Shown here: positions 1-10,719 of the stretch, in pieces | How the letters are laid out: the number at the start of each line of letters is the position of its first letter | How positions within the stretch are numbered: position 1 is the stretch's first letter | Source: Melieria omissa | Lineage: Eukaryota; Arthropoda; Insecta; Diptera; Ulidiidae | NCBI GenBank assembly: GCA_963971225.1 | Contig: OZ020269.1 | Location: forward strand, 43,855,264 to 43,919,263 | Reading direction: 5' to 3' | DNA: 64,000 nucleotides | Program-made: the position numbers and the translations under genes | The notes under the pieces: generated by a model | What the model saw: the letters and a program-made list of their open reading frames with translations, nothing else | Told to the model about the DNA's origin: nothing | The model's database searches: none

Positions 1-700
1 TGTATACGCATAGATTCGATTTTTTTTGGGCTTTATTCTCATTTCGACAACAACACGCAATGTTGTTGCGGCTGGCTTGCGCAGCAAGCCAGCTTGGCTT
101 TACTCGTGCACATTGAAAGTGGTTGATTTGGCAAAGCAATCGCCAAGGCAAATTCAATAGGTAGTTGCAGCATTCTTTGATAATAAGCACAACATTGTAG
201 CAATAGTTTTCCACTTATTATCACTTTCTTAATGCGTCTTGGTTGTTTCAATATTTAACACATATATTTCATTGTAGCCATTTGTACTTTTTACAACTTC
301 TATTTTACAAGCAGACCAAAAGAACTTATAAAATCCATTGAATTTTGGTTTTTCTCGTAGTGCTACCACCTTATGTGCCTTGGCGATCGCTCAATCAATT
401 TTTCTATGAAACTGCCTCTCCACTTCTTGTTCTTGTTTGTCAAAAAGCAAGCGGAGAGCGAGCACGAGCCAGCACCAACATGCAAGCGGCACATCGCTTT
501 GTTGCCCAACAACAACAACCACAGTGTGTGGTGCGCGGTCGCAGCTTCTCAGCTCACGCTCTCGCGCTCTGTGCGTTCTCATCCCCTTTACTGCTTCTCC
601 CCGCATCCACAAACGGGTCGTACCGCTGGAACCCGCGAAGAAAATTTTCTTTACACCAGATGCGCATTCTGTATATTGTTTGTTCTGTGGTTCTACACAC
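1..700 (+). repeat. Interspersed repeat family A, copy A1 (left end outside window)
   Basis: This stretch is one of four copies of the same non-coding repeat in the window; the others are at 8708-12201 (interrupted), 36262-36625 (reverse) and 39218-39675 (reverse). Shared landmarks are the start near CGCATAGATTCGAT, the block around ATTTCGACAACAACACGC, the block CACTTCTTGTTCTTGTTTGT and the end around CAGATGCGCATTCTGTA followed by TTTGTTCTGTG. Other copies show that the two ends are imperfect inverted repeats (CACAGAAYAAACA...), so it is probably a non-autonomous DNA element, but I could not fix a target duplication. The open frames inside are not conserved between copies and are not treated as genes. 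Confidence 0.65.
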
Positions 701-738
701 TGCCATATTTGAATACAAATATATTACATACCTTACAT

Positions 739-1050
739 GCTAAACATATTCTACATATTTGAAGCAGACGAAAATTTTCATTCAAAATTTCCATTTTGCT
801 CATTTTCGTTTGTTTTGATTTTAAACTGTCAAAAAGAACAAAAGCTTTTGAAGCTTTTGAAAGAGCTTTCATTTTGTGATGCGTTCGATAAAATTGGTCA
901 TGTTTTATCGCATTTGCTTCGTTGTTTTGTGGAAATGAGTCATTTCGTCGATTTGAATTTGTTTGGGGAAATGCGTGATTTGGCTTCGCATTTGATAATT
1001 TTTGCCCAAATCACGCATTTGGGCTCAATGTAAACGTAGTATTAAGCTTA
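739..1050. other. AT-rich spacer with a hairpin; no gene seen
   Basis: No coding or element signal is recognised. The only structure is a perfect 15-bp inverted repeat, AAATGCGTGATTTGG at 969-983 and its complement at 1006-1020, with a smaller palindrome nested at 1005-1023. Confidence 0.5.
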
Positions 1051-1521
1051 TTGAAACTTGTTCATAGTACGGAAATAAGACCTGAGTCAATTGAGATGAA
1101 ATTTTTGGTAAGTGGTCACAGCTATTTACCTAATGACTCAGATTTTGCCATTATTGAGTCACATGCGAAAAAAATTCAAAACATTTATTCACCAGATGAT
1201 TGGTACAATATAATCAAAACATGTAAAAAGAAAGCGCCATTTCATGTAATCCAAATGACCCACCAAGATTTTTTTTCAACAAAACCTTTAGAACAATCAA
1301 TCATTAACAGAAAAGTAACGGTTACAGGATTTCCAGTAAATTGGCTTAAAATACGCTGCATAAAGTTAGAACGGTCCAAACCTCATATCATACAATTCAA
1401 ATATGACTATAATGAAGATTCAGAATTTAACGAAATTAACATAAGGAAATCTGTAGCAGGTAGGCCACAGAGAATGAAAAATGTAGATCAGCCTTTATTA
1501 TATCCCAAGGTAGAACTGTGA
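1051..1521 (+). pseudogene. C-terminal fragment of a transposon-type DUF7869-like protein
   Basis: An uninterrupted frame of about 156 codons encodes a segment with a FLVSGHSYLPNDSDF block, a DDWYNIIK block and an NWLKIRCI block. I associate these with the C-terminal half of insect transposon-linked proteins carrying the DUF7869 domain. The frame has no ATG at its start, and the N-terminal half is not found upstream, where the sequence becomes a non-coding spacer next to repeat A1. The fragment therefore looks truncated at its 5' side. The next element downstream is a long-TIR MITE at 1571. The family name is from memory and could be wrong; the coding character is clearer than the name. Confidence 0.45.
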
Positions 1522-1570
1522 CAAGGGAAAAAGGAGAGACATGATGAATCTGCTTAGATTCATTCCTCCT

Positions 1571-2232
1571 GGGTAAAATTTTCTCAAGTGGGCCACTTTA
1601 AAATCGATGGTCTCAGTTTTCGTTGATCAATACGGTTTTCGATCGGCTTGGAGGTAAAAACGACACCCCAAAAATAAAAATTTCAAAAATTTTGGTGTCA
1701 CACGATGACGATTCGGTCACACGATAACTAAGCGCGCGCCCGTCAATACGTGCTCGTGCAGCGCTAGAGGTAGGAGCACGGTCACAAAAACATGTATAAC
1801 TTTTGACCTAATGCAAAATAATGACTTTTTTCACCAAAATTTTTGTAAGGGATTGTAGAATTGAATGAAATGTGTCAAAATTTTCTCGCTGGCGGAGAAG
1901 TTTCATTAATTTTCAATTATTTACAACAAATAGGATTTTTCAGCTAAATAATAATTTTTTTGTAAAGAAAGATTTTTTCATGGCAAAGTATATTAATTGA
2001 CAAAAATTTTGATGTAGAAAACGTTGAGTTCCGATAAACCGTTCGTGAGTTATGAATTTTTGAAGAAAACATGATCAAAAACTTTAACTGTAAATAACTA
2101 ATGAAAAAAACATTTGTTTTCAAAATTATTTTTGGGGTGTCGTTTTTACCTCCAAGCCGATCGAAACCCGTATTGATCAACGAAAACGGAGACCATCGAT
2201 TTTAAAGTGGCCCACTTGAGAAAATTTGACCC
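1571..2232. mobile_element. MITE with about 100-bp terminal inverted repeats, TSD TCCT
   Basis: The first and last roughly 105 bases are near-perfect inverted copies, beginning GGGTAAAATTTTCTCAAG on the left and GGGTCAAATTTTCTCAAG when the right end is read inward. Both ends contain a ...GATCAATACGG... and a GGTAAAAACGACACCCC block. The 662-bp unit is flanked on both sides by TCCT (1567-1570 and 2233-2236), a likely 4-bp target duplication. The centre is AT-rich and non-coding. I do not recognise the superfamily. Confidence 0.75.
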
Positions 2233-2256
2233 TCCTGTTAACCATAATTACTTTAA

Positions 2257-2339
2257 CCCTTTCCGACATGAAAATAAACCCGTCCTGTATGAATTGTATG
2301 GGCTGTAGTCCAATATATTGGACATTGTGACTGAAAGGG
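2257..2339. mobile_element. 83-bp TTAA-flanked short inverted-repeat element
   Basis: Flanking TTAA copies lie at 2253-2256 and 2340-2343. The termini CCCTTTCCGAC and, inward from the right, CCCTTTCAGTC are inverted copies. TTAA targeting with CCC ends is typical of piggyBac-type non-autonomous elements. Confidence 0.6.
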
Positions 2340-2641
2340 TTAAAAACTTGAGAACAAATCGAAATCACGAGTCCTTACATACATCTGATGAAGAAGACAT
2401 TATATATTTACATATATGAAGAAGACATTATATATAATAAAAGCATGGTAAACACTTATTTTTATGGAAAATTGGTAATAAAACTGTATAATAACTAACT
2501 TTTTCTTTAATAAAAAACTAAAAAATTTAAATACCTGATTTAACTTTATTACTTTTTCCAGTTGCCAAATAGATTAACTCCACCAGTCACATGAAATTTG
2601 TAACTTTTTTGAAATTATTTTGTTGGCAATTCTTTCATATA

Positions 2642-3918
2642 GGGTTTTCCAACAAGAGGTGTTATTTTGAATCACCCGGTATTTCGGTAGCTGTCACTTT
2701 TGAAGCTTTTATTCTTTGACATTTGACAAGAAGAAACTACGCCATTACTAAAAATGGAACGATACATGCTTCAACAACGCATTGAAATTATTAAAATTCA
2801 CTACAAAATGGTGAAAATCTTGCAGTCACAGTTCGCAAAACTAAAGCATTTTTGGGTCGTCGTGAAGCACCTTGTCGGACCGCAATACAGAAATTGGTGG
2901 AAAAATTCGAGCTGTTGGGACAAGTTAGTGATGTGAAGAATAAAACCCGTGCACGTCGCTCAAGAACAACTGAGAATATTGCTGCTGTAGCTCAAAGTGT
3001 TGAAGAAAACCCAGGTTTGTCGATTCCTCATCGTTCTTTGGAATTGGGCATTCCAAAAACGTCTTAAGGCTTATAAAGTTTAGTTAACACAAGAACTCAA
3101 GCCGACCGATCATCAACAACGTCGTGTCTTTGCTGATTGGGTCCTTGAAATGCATGAAAATGATCCGGAATTCCATCGAAAAATTATCTTGACTGATGAG
3201 GCCCATTTCCACCTCGGTGGCTACGTCAACAAGCAAAATTATCGCATCTGGGGCTAGGAAAACCCAAGAGTTACTGTTGAGAAGCCTCTCCATCCTCAAC
3301 GTGTGACTGTCTGGTGCGGTTTATGGTACGGCGGGGTCATTGGACCTTACTTTTTCGAAAATGAGGTTGGATCAATAGTTACGGTGAATGAATTGCGCTA
3401 TCGAGAGATGATTAACGATTATGATTTATGGTCGGAGTTGGATGGTATTGATCTGGACAACGTTTATTTTCAACAAGACGGCGCTACGTACCACACAAGC
3501 AACGAAACCATTGCTCTTTTACGGGAAAAGTTTCCGGACCGTGTTATCTCTGGAAGAGGTGATCACAATTGGCCACCGCGATCTTGTGATTTAACACCTT
3601 GCGACTTCTTCCTTTGGGGCCACGTGAAAGATAAGGTGTACACCAACAGCCCAGCGACGATTCAAGACCTCAAAGATAGAACTCGTGAGGCTATCGAGGA
3701 CATAGGGCAGCCACTTTGCGATGTGGTTATGGAAAATTGCATGAAAAGGATATGGTCCTGTAAGCGTGGTCGTGGTGGCCATTTGGCTGATGCTATTTTT
3801 CATTCTTAACGGCATACCTTCCTCTTTATTACGAAATAAACATCCGATCATTTATCTCAAAAAATGGCATTTTTCTTTGAATACCAAAATAACACCTCTT
3901 GTTGTTTTTTTTTGTTGT
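2642..3918 (+). mobile_element. Degenerate mariner element, DD41D (rosa) type
   Basis: A 19-bp perfect inverted repeat, CAACAAGAGGTGTTATTTT at 2650-2668 and its complement at 3886-3904, brackets a dead transposase. The left end abuts a TA at 2640-2641. The outermost bases on the right have decayed into a T-run, so that boundary is uncertain by several bases. The transposase spacing identifies the lineage (see the transposase entry). Confidence 0.75.
2754..3809 (+). pseudogene. Mariner transposase pseudogene (DD41D)
   Basis: The reading frame begins with an ATG at 2754 and contains an N-terminal helix-turn-helix region, shifts frame near 2840, then stops at about 3065. It resumes near 3090 and has a TAG at about 3255 just after the first catalytic block TDEAHFHLGG. 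The remainder to 3807 is open and contains VYFQQDGATYH (second Asp) and PPRSCDLTPCDFFLWG (third Asp). I count 41 residues between the second and third catalytic Asp, which defines the DD41D group known from the rosa element of Ceratitis rosa. With two frame breaks and a stop the gene cannot make active transposase. Confidence 0.8.
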
Positions 3919-4081
3919 TAATTTTAAATACCATTAGATGAAAGCAATATATGTATTTATGTATTCTACAATATATATTTGAATTCATATTATAAAGGGA
4001 ATTTAAAAAAACAAATTTACATATTTCATCGCATTTCTCAACTTCTAGTTTTATGGAGTTATTCACTTTGTGCACTGAACG

Positions 4082-4415
4082 TCTCAAATAGCACCGCGCG
4101 CACGACACAAACGACACTCAAGTGGCTAAATCAGCGGCGTGCCATCCGACACCACTGACCCACCTACCGCAGGGTAATAGCACTTGAGGAAAAGTGCTGT
4201 ATCGACCGAAAGGGTCCCGTGACGCTGATTGGTCACACTTCCGCGGTATTGGAAAATCGGGCGGAGCATTGGAAATGCTCAGCCGTATAACAGTTGTATT
4301 TTTTAGTATTTAAAACATTACTTTGCCGAAATAAAATCATCTTTATGACAAGAGACAACTCGAGCGCTTCTTTAATTCAGCTCAACACACATAGGCTCTT
4401 TAGCCATATGATAAT
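4082..4415 (+). repeat. gypsy1 5' LTR (truncated and internally deleted)
   Basis: It matches 15149-15528, sharing AAATAGCACCGCGCGCACGA and CTCTTTAGCCATATGATAAT. Relative to the 3' LTR it lacks the first roughly 80 bases and an internal segment after CACCACTGAC. It contains TTTTTTAGTATTTAAAACAT, a possible core promoter region, and an AATAAA polyadenylation signal near 4330. Confidence 0.7.
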
Positions 4416-4425
4416 TGGCGCGACC
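4416..4425 (+). other. gypsy1 primer binding site candidate
   Basis: TGGCGCGACC directly follows the LTR, as expected for a tRNA-primed PBS. I cannot assign the tRNA with certainty. Confidence 0.5.
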
Positions 4426-4653
4426 CGCCGCTTCACATAGCTCACCCCGAACGCTACTGACGTCAGACAATCAAAACAGCTACACAATACTTTGTACACC
4501 TACACCCGTTAACGCTGACTTATTCACCACATGGCGATCCTGCAAACCACGAACTGACGACCGCAGCGACAACCAAACTTTGACGTCCACAAAATCAAAC
4601 TGCTGCCATCAACCAATGTCAACCAAAGAAGAAATAGACGCCATTTTCGAAAA

Positions 4654-5154
4654 GTGGGTCCGCGTCGCACAACAACAATACCAAAATCGGAGGAACCACC
4701 GGTATACACGCCAACCCCGAAATCTGCCGGGCCACGAGCAATCACAATAGAAGAATATAAGGCCAGGAACACCAAACGCAACATCCAGACAGCAGAGACT
4801 TTAACAACCAAAAAGAACCGGCGCCCTAGAGCCGGGAAGAAGGTGAAGACCAGGAAAGAAAAAGCAAATATGATGATATATGATTCCCGTGACGACCGAC
4901 AGGGACCTAAAAAGGAAGCTAATCACCAAAATCAAAAACTTGAACTAATGGGCTCAAAACAAACCAAAGAGGAAGTTATTTTGTCAAACAATAAGGCAGC
5001 GAGCGTAGCACAAGCAACGGCAGCAGTAGAAAATAGAAATATAACATATATTTTAAGTATTGTAGTATTAATACTAGTTTTTATTCAGATGAATGCATAC
5101 TATAAGAATTACATAAAGAAATATGCTAGGACCACACATGTAACCCAAGTATAA
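4654..5154 (+). CDS. gypsy1 accessory ORF with C-terminal transmembrane segment
   Basis: An open frame of 166 codons precedes gag. The first half is rich in Lys, Arg and Pro; the second half is charged. Residues around 130-150 form one strongly hydrophobic helix (ITYILSIVVLILVFIQM) followed by a short basic tail, the profile of a C-terminally anchored membrane protein. An overlapping frame beginning with ATG at 4617 (MSTKEEIDAIFEKW...) suggests that the original start was there and that one base change near 4675 shifted the frame. I recognise no domain. Short ORFs ahead of gag are known in the 412/mdg1 lineage, but I cannot confirm homology. Confidence 0.5.
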   Translation: MGPRRTTTIPKSEEPPVYTPTPKSAGPRAITIEEYKARNTKRNIQTAETLTTKKNRRPRAGKKVKTRKEKANMMIYDSRDDRQGPKKEANHQNQKLELMGSKQTKEEVILSNNKAASVAQATAAVENRNITYILSIVVLILVFIQMNAYYKNYIKKYARTTHVTQV

Positions 5155-5223
5155 AAAAACGAAAATATTATAATAAATAAATAAAAACTAAAACAACACC
5201 TAAACAAAAACAAAATTGATAAC

Positions 5224-5448
5224 ATGGACAGGAAAAATATGCAACATAAGTACAGAAAAATTACGACAACAGAAAATACGACACTACAGCATGAAGAACT
5301 AGACGAACAAACAAAACTGAGTTTTTTAATAAAACACTGGCAACTAATTGGTATGACCAGAAAACCGACCATAGAGGACGTTCGAAACAACACTACACGT
5401 GAGGAAGAATGTTATCGCATGTTCGACATGCTAAACATTCGCTACTAG
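5224..5448 (+). CDS. gypsy1 small ORF between the membrane ORF and gag
   Basis: A 74-codon frame starting with ATG ends two bases before the gag ATG at 5450, so the two could be linked by termination-reinitiation or could be parts of one gag precursor. It is polar, with a central WQLIGMTRKPTIEDV stretch and a final CYRMFDMLNIRY stretch. I recognise no domain. Confidence 0.4.
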   Translation: MDRKNMQHKYRKITTTENTTLQHEELDEQTKLSFLIKHWQLIGMTRKPTIEDVRNNTTREEECYRMFDMLNIRY

Positions 5449-5449
5449 T

Positions 5450-6620
5450 ATGGAGGACATCCTCGAAAGACTAACAAAAATACAGAGAAATCTACGGAAG
5501 ACACCAAACCGTCGGTACACTAAAGAAACATTGGCAACAAAACAGCAAACAGCGGCCGAATTAAAAGCCCAGTTTGAAGAACAGCTAGCAGAACAAACAG
5601 AAAACGACTATACAACAGGCATAAAAATAGCCTTTAACAAGATCTACGACGATATTGCCAAAACCCTAAAATTGAGACTAATTGATAACGATTCGGAAGA
5701 AAGACTCAAAACAACAAACATGTCTTCTTTTAATATAGAAACGGCGATGAAAGCCATTCCGAATTTTACGGGTAACTACAGAGACTTAGACACTTTTACG
5801 AAAATAACGGAATTAATACACAAAAAACTGGACGCGACAGGCAAAACCGAATTACTGGAATTCGTATTCTATGCCAAGTTGAGCCTTACAACCAGAACGG
5901 CAATCGGCCATAGTATACCAAAAACGTTTGAAGAACTGACTACACTACTAAATGAACGATACAAGAGCACAAACACTATTCCACAGCTCCAGAGTCAACT
6001 GTCATACTTCGTCCAGAGAAATCTCGACATAACTACGTACAAGAACAAGATACTCAACCTAATAGCGGAGCTAAACAAATTACAAATAGCTCAAGCTGGT
6101 TCCGAACTAACCACGATCGAACGAAACATTATCACGAAAATAAACGAGCAATATAGCCTCACAGTGTTCAAAAATGGACTGAACGACGAATATAAACAAA
6201 GCAATGCCAACAACATTTAATCAAGCAGTCGTATTGGCCTTAGAACTAAAAAAAGACAATAAACAAACACAGGCAAGAGTGATGTTTATCAACAGGAACA
6301 GCAACAACCGAAACAACAATCAAAATAGAACGAACAACAGAAATTTCAACCAACAATACAACGACAGGTACCAAAATAACAACAATTTTAGAAACAACAA
6401 CAACTACAGGAACAACAGCCAACAAACTAACTATAATCACAGAAACGATCAAAATAACTATCAAGCCAATCCTCGCAAGACAGACAACAACGGCAGACCA
6501 AACAATCACACTGCCAACACAAATTTCAATACCAGAAATCAAAACCAGAGGAACTATAACCAAAACAACAGAAACTACAACCAAAATCAAAGGTACAACA
6601 ATAATGCGAAGGGAAACTAA
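5450..6620 (+). pseudogene. gypsy1 gag (capsid plus Asn-rich C-terminus), one frameshift
   Basis: The 5450-6220 frame encodes a 256-residue protein. The second half looks like a retrotransposon capsid, with IPNFTGNYRDLDTF at about residue 100 and an ENRYKSTNTIPQL-like C-terminal helix region. At about 6203 the frame changes and the natural continuation runs to 6620, giving a C-terminal tail of about 110 residues made mainly of Asn, Arg, Gln and Tyr. This basic tail stands where a CCHC nucleocapsid would be; no CCHC knuckle is present. The next protease motif follows only after the hAT insertion at 6774. Confidence 0.7.
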
Positions 6621-7082
6621 AATTTCAAAAACCATGGTCGCCCCACACGAATCAATTACATTTAGGAAAACTCGGGCGACCCGGAGGAAGACAATCACAT
6701 TCCTCCGGGGGAGCAGTAACGAATGAACAAATAATTTACCTAATATCAGAGAATTTGACAAACTACGTCACACCAGGGGCGTAGCCAGAACTTGGTCATG
6801 GGGGGGTTTTAAAATTTTTTTTTTGCCAGTTTAGTATTACGAGTTTTTTAAAGTAACGTGCACTTTCCCAATAGGGCATTTTGTGGTGGCTAATGTGACT
6901 TACTGCATTGGAAATTAAAATTTTTCCCGATTTTTAGTAAACATTTCATGAAATTTGGTGCACTGAAAGCGAGGTTATTGCATCTGAAGTGAAAGTATGT
7001 TTGTGTCGTCGTACAAAAATTAGCATCGAACAAAGATCAAATATTAACTTTTGTTTTAAAAGTGTTTAAACTTTAACCGAAG

Positions 7083-8066
7083 CATTTAAATTGATGACCC
7101 AAGTTTATAATGATATTTGTTTATACCGTGGTGCAGTTCATAAGTGGTAAACGCGATTTAAAACCGATTGTCTGGGCATAAATGATGACTAACGTGTTAG
7201 CCAACTTAAATCCACGATCACCGAAGATTCCATCAAAACTTGGCGGTAATTCATACAAGATTAGCCAAAATCTTCATTGAAATTCTTAAAATTGGATCAA
7301 ATCCTCAAATTAACCACAAATTTTATCATTTTCAATTATTTAAGTTTGTTTAGAAATGTTTTCATGTTAAAATTGAATTAAGTCATTTTGTATACAAAAT
7401 ACCTACCTGGGTGATCCCAGGCGCTTTTGCTGCCATTTTGAATAAAACTCACAATAAATTTTTTTTTACGTACCTAATTATGTGTTCAATAAACCCTCTG
7501 GAAAGAAATCTTCTAATACTTTTCATAGTCGCAAAATAAATCATTAATCGTTAGGCCTTTTTTCGAAAAACGAACTATCACCAGAGGAAGATCCTAAATA
7601 TTGATGTATGAAAAGAATTTATATATTACTGCATATTTATTGTTAGTTTTACTGAAAATAGCGGCGGAAGTGCCTGGGGTCATCCGAGTGAACGACATTG
7701 GTAAACGACGTATACAAAAATCTTTGGTAAGGCGAAGGTTAAGCATATCAATAGCATAAATTTATCGCATTTTAACTGAACATTGGACCATCTCATCTAT
7801 CGACACTTGTTTTGATTGTTTCTTTGTTTACTAAAAGTCGAATTTTAACCATCAACCACTCCTCGTTTTTACTTGATGCGGCACCGTGCGACTTTCACCT
7901 TTACAAAAAATGCATTTGCCGATGAAAAAAGCGGTTTGAGAACGTAGAAACCATCCAAAAGGCTTGTACTGACATCCTGAAGGACATTTTGGTCGAGGAA
8001 CTAAACTACTCTTTAGACATGTTTTTAGATCACACAAATCGCTGTATTGAGCGTAAGCGGGACTAT
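7083..8066 (+). pseudogene. Mariner transposase remnants inside the hAT
   Basis: At 7083-7255 one frame reads like the N-terminal helix-turn-helix of a mariner transposase, with a VYNDICLYRGAVHKW block and an FKTDCLGINDD block, and in-frame stops. At 7868-8066 the same strand reads like the C-terminus: the third-Asp block APCDFHLYKK, then RFENVETIQKACTDIL and a terminal CIERKRDY block. The catalytic centre between them is absent, partly replaced by the element at 7400-7709. Confidence 0.6.
7400..7709. mobile_element. Small inverted-repeat element within the mariner remnant
   Basis: A left segment around CCTGGGTGATCCCAGGCG and a right segment around CCTGGGGTCATCCGAGTG are imperfect inverted copies over about 50 bp. 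The same 10-mer, GTATACAAAA, flanks the unit at 7390-7399 and 7710-7719 and may be the target duplication. The superfamily is unknown. Confidence 0.45.
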
Positions 8067-8258
8067 TAAAAAATCAAATTAGTTTGGGAAACAAATTTGT
8101 TTGTTATTATTTTGTTAAATGTTTAAAGATGAAAAGAGATGTTTGCTAATTTGGGAACGTACATACGATGCATATTGATTGAAAATGTTGACAAATTATA
8201 GGCCATGGGGGGGGTTCTGACACCCAAAACCCCCCTTGGCTACGCCCCTGCGTCACAC

Positions 8259-8707
8259 TGAAATGCAACCAATTTAGTAAACCATTAACATTCCTCATTG
8301 ATACCGGAGCAGACATATCACTGTGTAAAACAAACAACGATGACAACCTTTAGATCAACACAGAAAACACATGTAAACTAACAGGAATATCCACACAAAA
8401 GATAGACTCACTGGAAACATTAAAACTGACATTCCCTCAACGAAAAACCGAAACAGAATTGAATTTCCGCATGGTCAATGAAGAAATCCCAATCGTAACA
8501 AATGGAATCATAGGAAGAGACTTTTTACTCAAATACATGTGTAAAATAGACTACGAAACCCTCACATTAACAATGATAATAAATGAAGAAGAACACATAT
8601 TCCCCATAACAACCAAACCACCGCCAAACACCTTACACACAATACCGCCAAGATGTGAAGTAATATTACCAATCAACATGAGTATTCAAGAAGACAGTGT
8701 TAAATCA
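8259..8707 (+). pseudogene. gypsy1 aspartic protease, one internal stop
   Basis: The frame resumes after the hAT with FLIDTGADISLCK, the DTGA active-site block of a retroviral-type aspartic protease. It hits a TAG at about 8352, then continues with a GIIGRDFLLKY block, the conserved hydrophobic-G-x-D motif near the protease C-terminus. It is cut at 8708 by the family A repeat; RT continues at 12202. Confidence 0.8.
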
Positions 8708-9422
8708 CAGAATAAACAGTATACAGAAGGCGCATCTGAAATAATTTTGCGATTTCATTTCAGACGCGGGCGGGAAGCAACAAAGGTGAGGAAAATGCAA
8801 AGTGAACCGAGAGAGTAAGCGCGAATTGATGTACACGCATAGATTCGATAGTTTTGGGCTTTATTCTCATTTCGACAACAACACGCAATGTTATTGCTTT
8901 CCGCAGCAAGCCAGCTTGGCTTTGCTCGTGCACATTGAAATGGTTGTTGCAGTGCTGCCGAACGTACTACTATAGTAGTATTTTTCTACTATTTCGTCAT
9001 TTGTACTACCGTACTACCCACAGACCGATTATACTACTATTTTCTGAGATATAAACGTACAAGCAAAAAAAATTACGATATCAAAGTTATGTTTTGCTTC
9101 GATGTTAAAAAACAATTTGGCGAACATAAAATGGTCCTTTCGCTTCCACTTTTGGCCTTTTTTGAGAAAATTTTGGTACAAAAAAGTTTAGTTGAGTGGC
9201 AACCGTAATTTTAAGAAAAGAATATACAAATATGTTACCGAACTAAACATTGCCGAAGGACGAAATTTAAACCAACATTGTCGTTTTTTAACAATAACAA
9301 CAATATAATAATAAAAATGTACGACAATGACTTTAAAAGTCGTATTTGCCGTTTTTTGTTTCTAACCAAATATCCTTGGTTTGTGAGCAACTCTATCACT
9401 TGTGTTTCAAGGTGACAAGACT

Positions 9423-9450
9423 ACGCGAGACTAAGGCCTAGCTTCCCGCA
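9423..9450 (-). repeat. SINE tail fragment
   Basis: CGCGAGACTAAGGCCTAGCT and the following TCCCGCAA match the 3' region of the SINE copies at 30966, 38401 and 40934. Confidence 0.55.
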
Positions 9451-9768
9451 AAGAACATCATGAAATAATACAGTTATATTACTGTATTTAAATACAAAAT
9501 AACTCAATATTTTAGCATATTCTTGCAGGAATCTTTTAAAATTTGATAAAGACAATAAAGTGGTTGTTGGGACGTCGACAAGTCAGAAAAATTTAAACTG
9601 AGATGAAACGTGTAATTCGCAATCATTGGAATATACTGATAAAAGTGTATAAAATCTTCCGATTTCTCTTTGGCTTGGCATTTTTATTCAACCAGTGCAA
9701 ATTAGGGCCAAATCCCGCTGGATTATTAATCATACAAATTAATTTTTAAATTAAAAATTTTAGTTTAA

Positions 9769-10004
9769 CCCTTTCGGGACGGAGTTTATTTTTGGAATGC
9801 AAAACACTCTTCCTAGAATTATTCTCATGCTATAAATGTTGGGGTTAGAAAATTATATTGGATGCTCACATAAACTGAAATCATTCTTCTATGCGGGAAC
9901 ATCGAAATCGAAAAAATATTTTGCGTGGGTCGTGAGATTTCAATAAATGTTTTGAGGGGCGTCAAAAACCTGCTGGGACATATATCCCAGTAGTCCCGAA
10001 AGGG
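9769..10004. mobile_element. 236-bp TTAA-flanked element, TIR CCCTTTCGGGAC
   Basis: A perfect 12-bp inverted repeat CCCTTTCGGGAC lies inside TTAA duplications at 9765-9768 and 10005-10008. It is non-coding and nested in the hAT at 8950-11557. Confidence 0.8.
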
Positions 10005-10719
10005 TTAAAGTATGCTCAAAATTGTGTCATTTTTAAGAAAATATAAATAAAAAGTATTGTTCGTCGTGTTTCGTTTTTTTGCTGTTAATTGGTTTCTCTT
10101 GTTTGTTCTCTTGAAGTGCTAAAAGTAATATTCGAGCGATATTAATAAAAAAATTTAATAACATATAATTTTTGTTATGGAATTTTAAACTTCAGGTATT
10201 TTAAAACCCGTCTACCAAAAAACCTTTAAAAACAAATTGCAGTATATTTTTCTTTATTTTTTTTATAAAAATATCTTCAAAATAGGGTTCTTAGAGTAGA
10301 CAAATAGTTATAAATTGAGCTGCATTAGGCGAGAACTTGTACGTATTTCTAGATATGCAAATATTAAGCTACTATATTGTTGAAAAGATCCAGTTTGATG
10401 CCAGTTTTTCCCTATTTGAGCAAATATCAACAAATATGTAAATCATGCTAAACCACGCCTACTAATATAATTCGACTATTATATAAAGTACATTTTGGTT
10501 AAGATTAAGTATTGTATCATATCAAAGCTTTATAAATTTTTTCCGTTGAAGTCCATCGAAAAAGAAGTATTATTGAATCTGTGGTCAAAAACGATTATCG
10601 CTTAGGACTTAAGCAATTATTGCTTTGCCACCAAACAAATTACTATTAGTATATAATAAAAACACGTAAATTACATGAATTACATTGTTTCTTTCACTTT
10701 TTTATAAATCCATTCTTAA

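Larger units (their letters stand above)
6774..8250. mobile_element. hAT element, TIR CAGGGGCGTAGCCA, TSD CGTCACAC
   Basis: The 14-bp termini CAGGGGCGTAGCCA and TGGCTACGCCCCTG are perfect inverted repeats flanked by the 8-bp direct repeat CGTCACAC at 6766-6773 and 8251-8258. This is the hAT signature. The 1477-bp unit interrupts gypsy1 just ahead of the protease. It has no hAT transposase; instead it holds pieces of a mariner transposase and a smaller inverted-repeat element. Confidence 0.9.

Noticed and set aside
6246..6761. 171-codon minus-strand frame rich in Val, Ile and Leu
   Set aside because: It is the antisense of the Asn-rich gag tail; its hydrophobicity comes from AAC/AAT codons read backwards.
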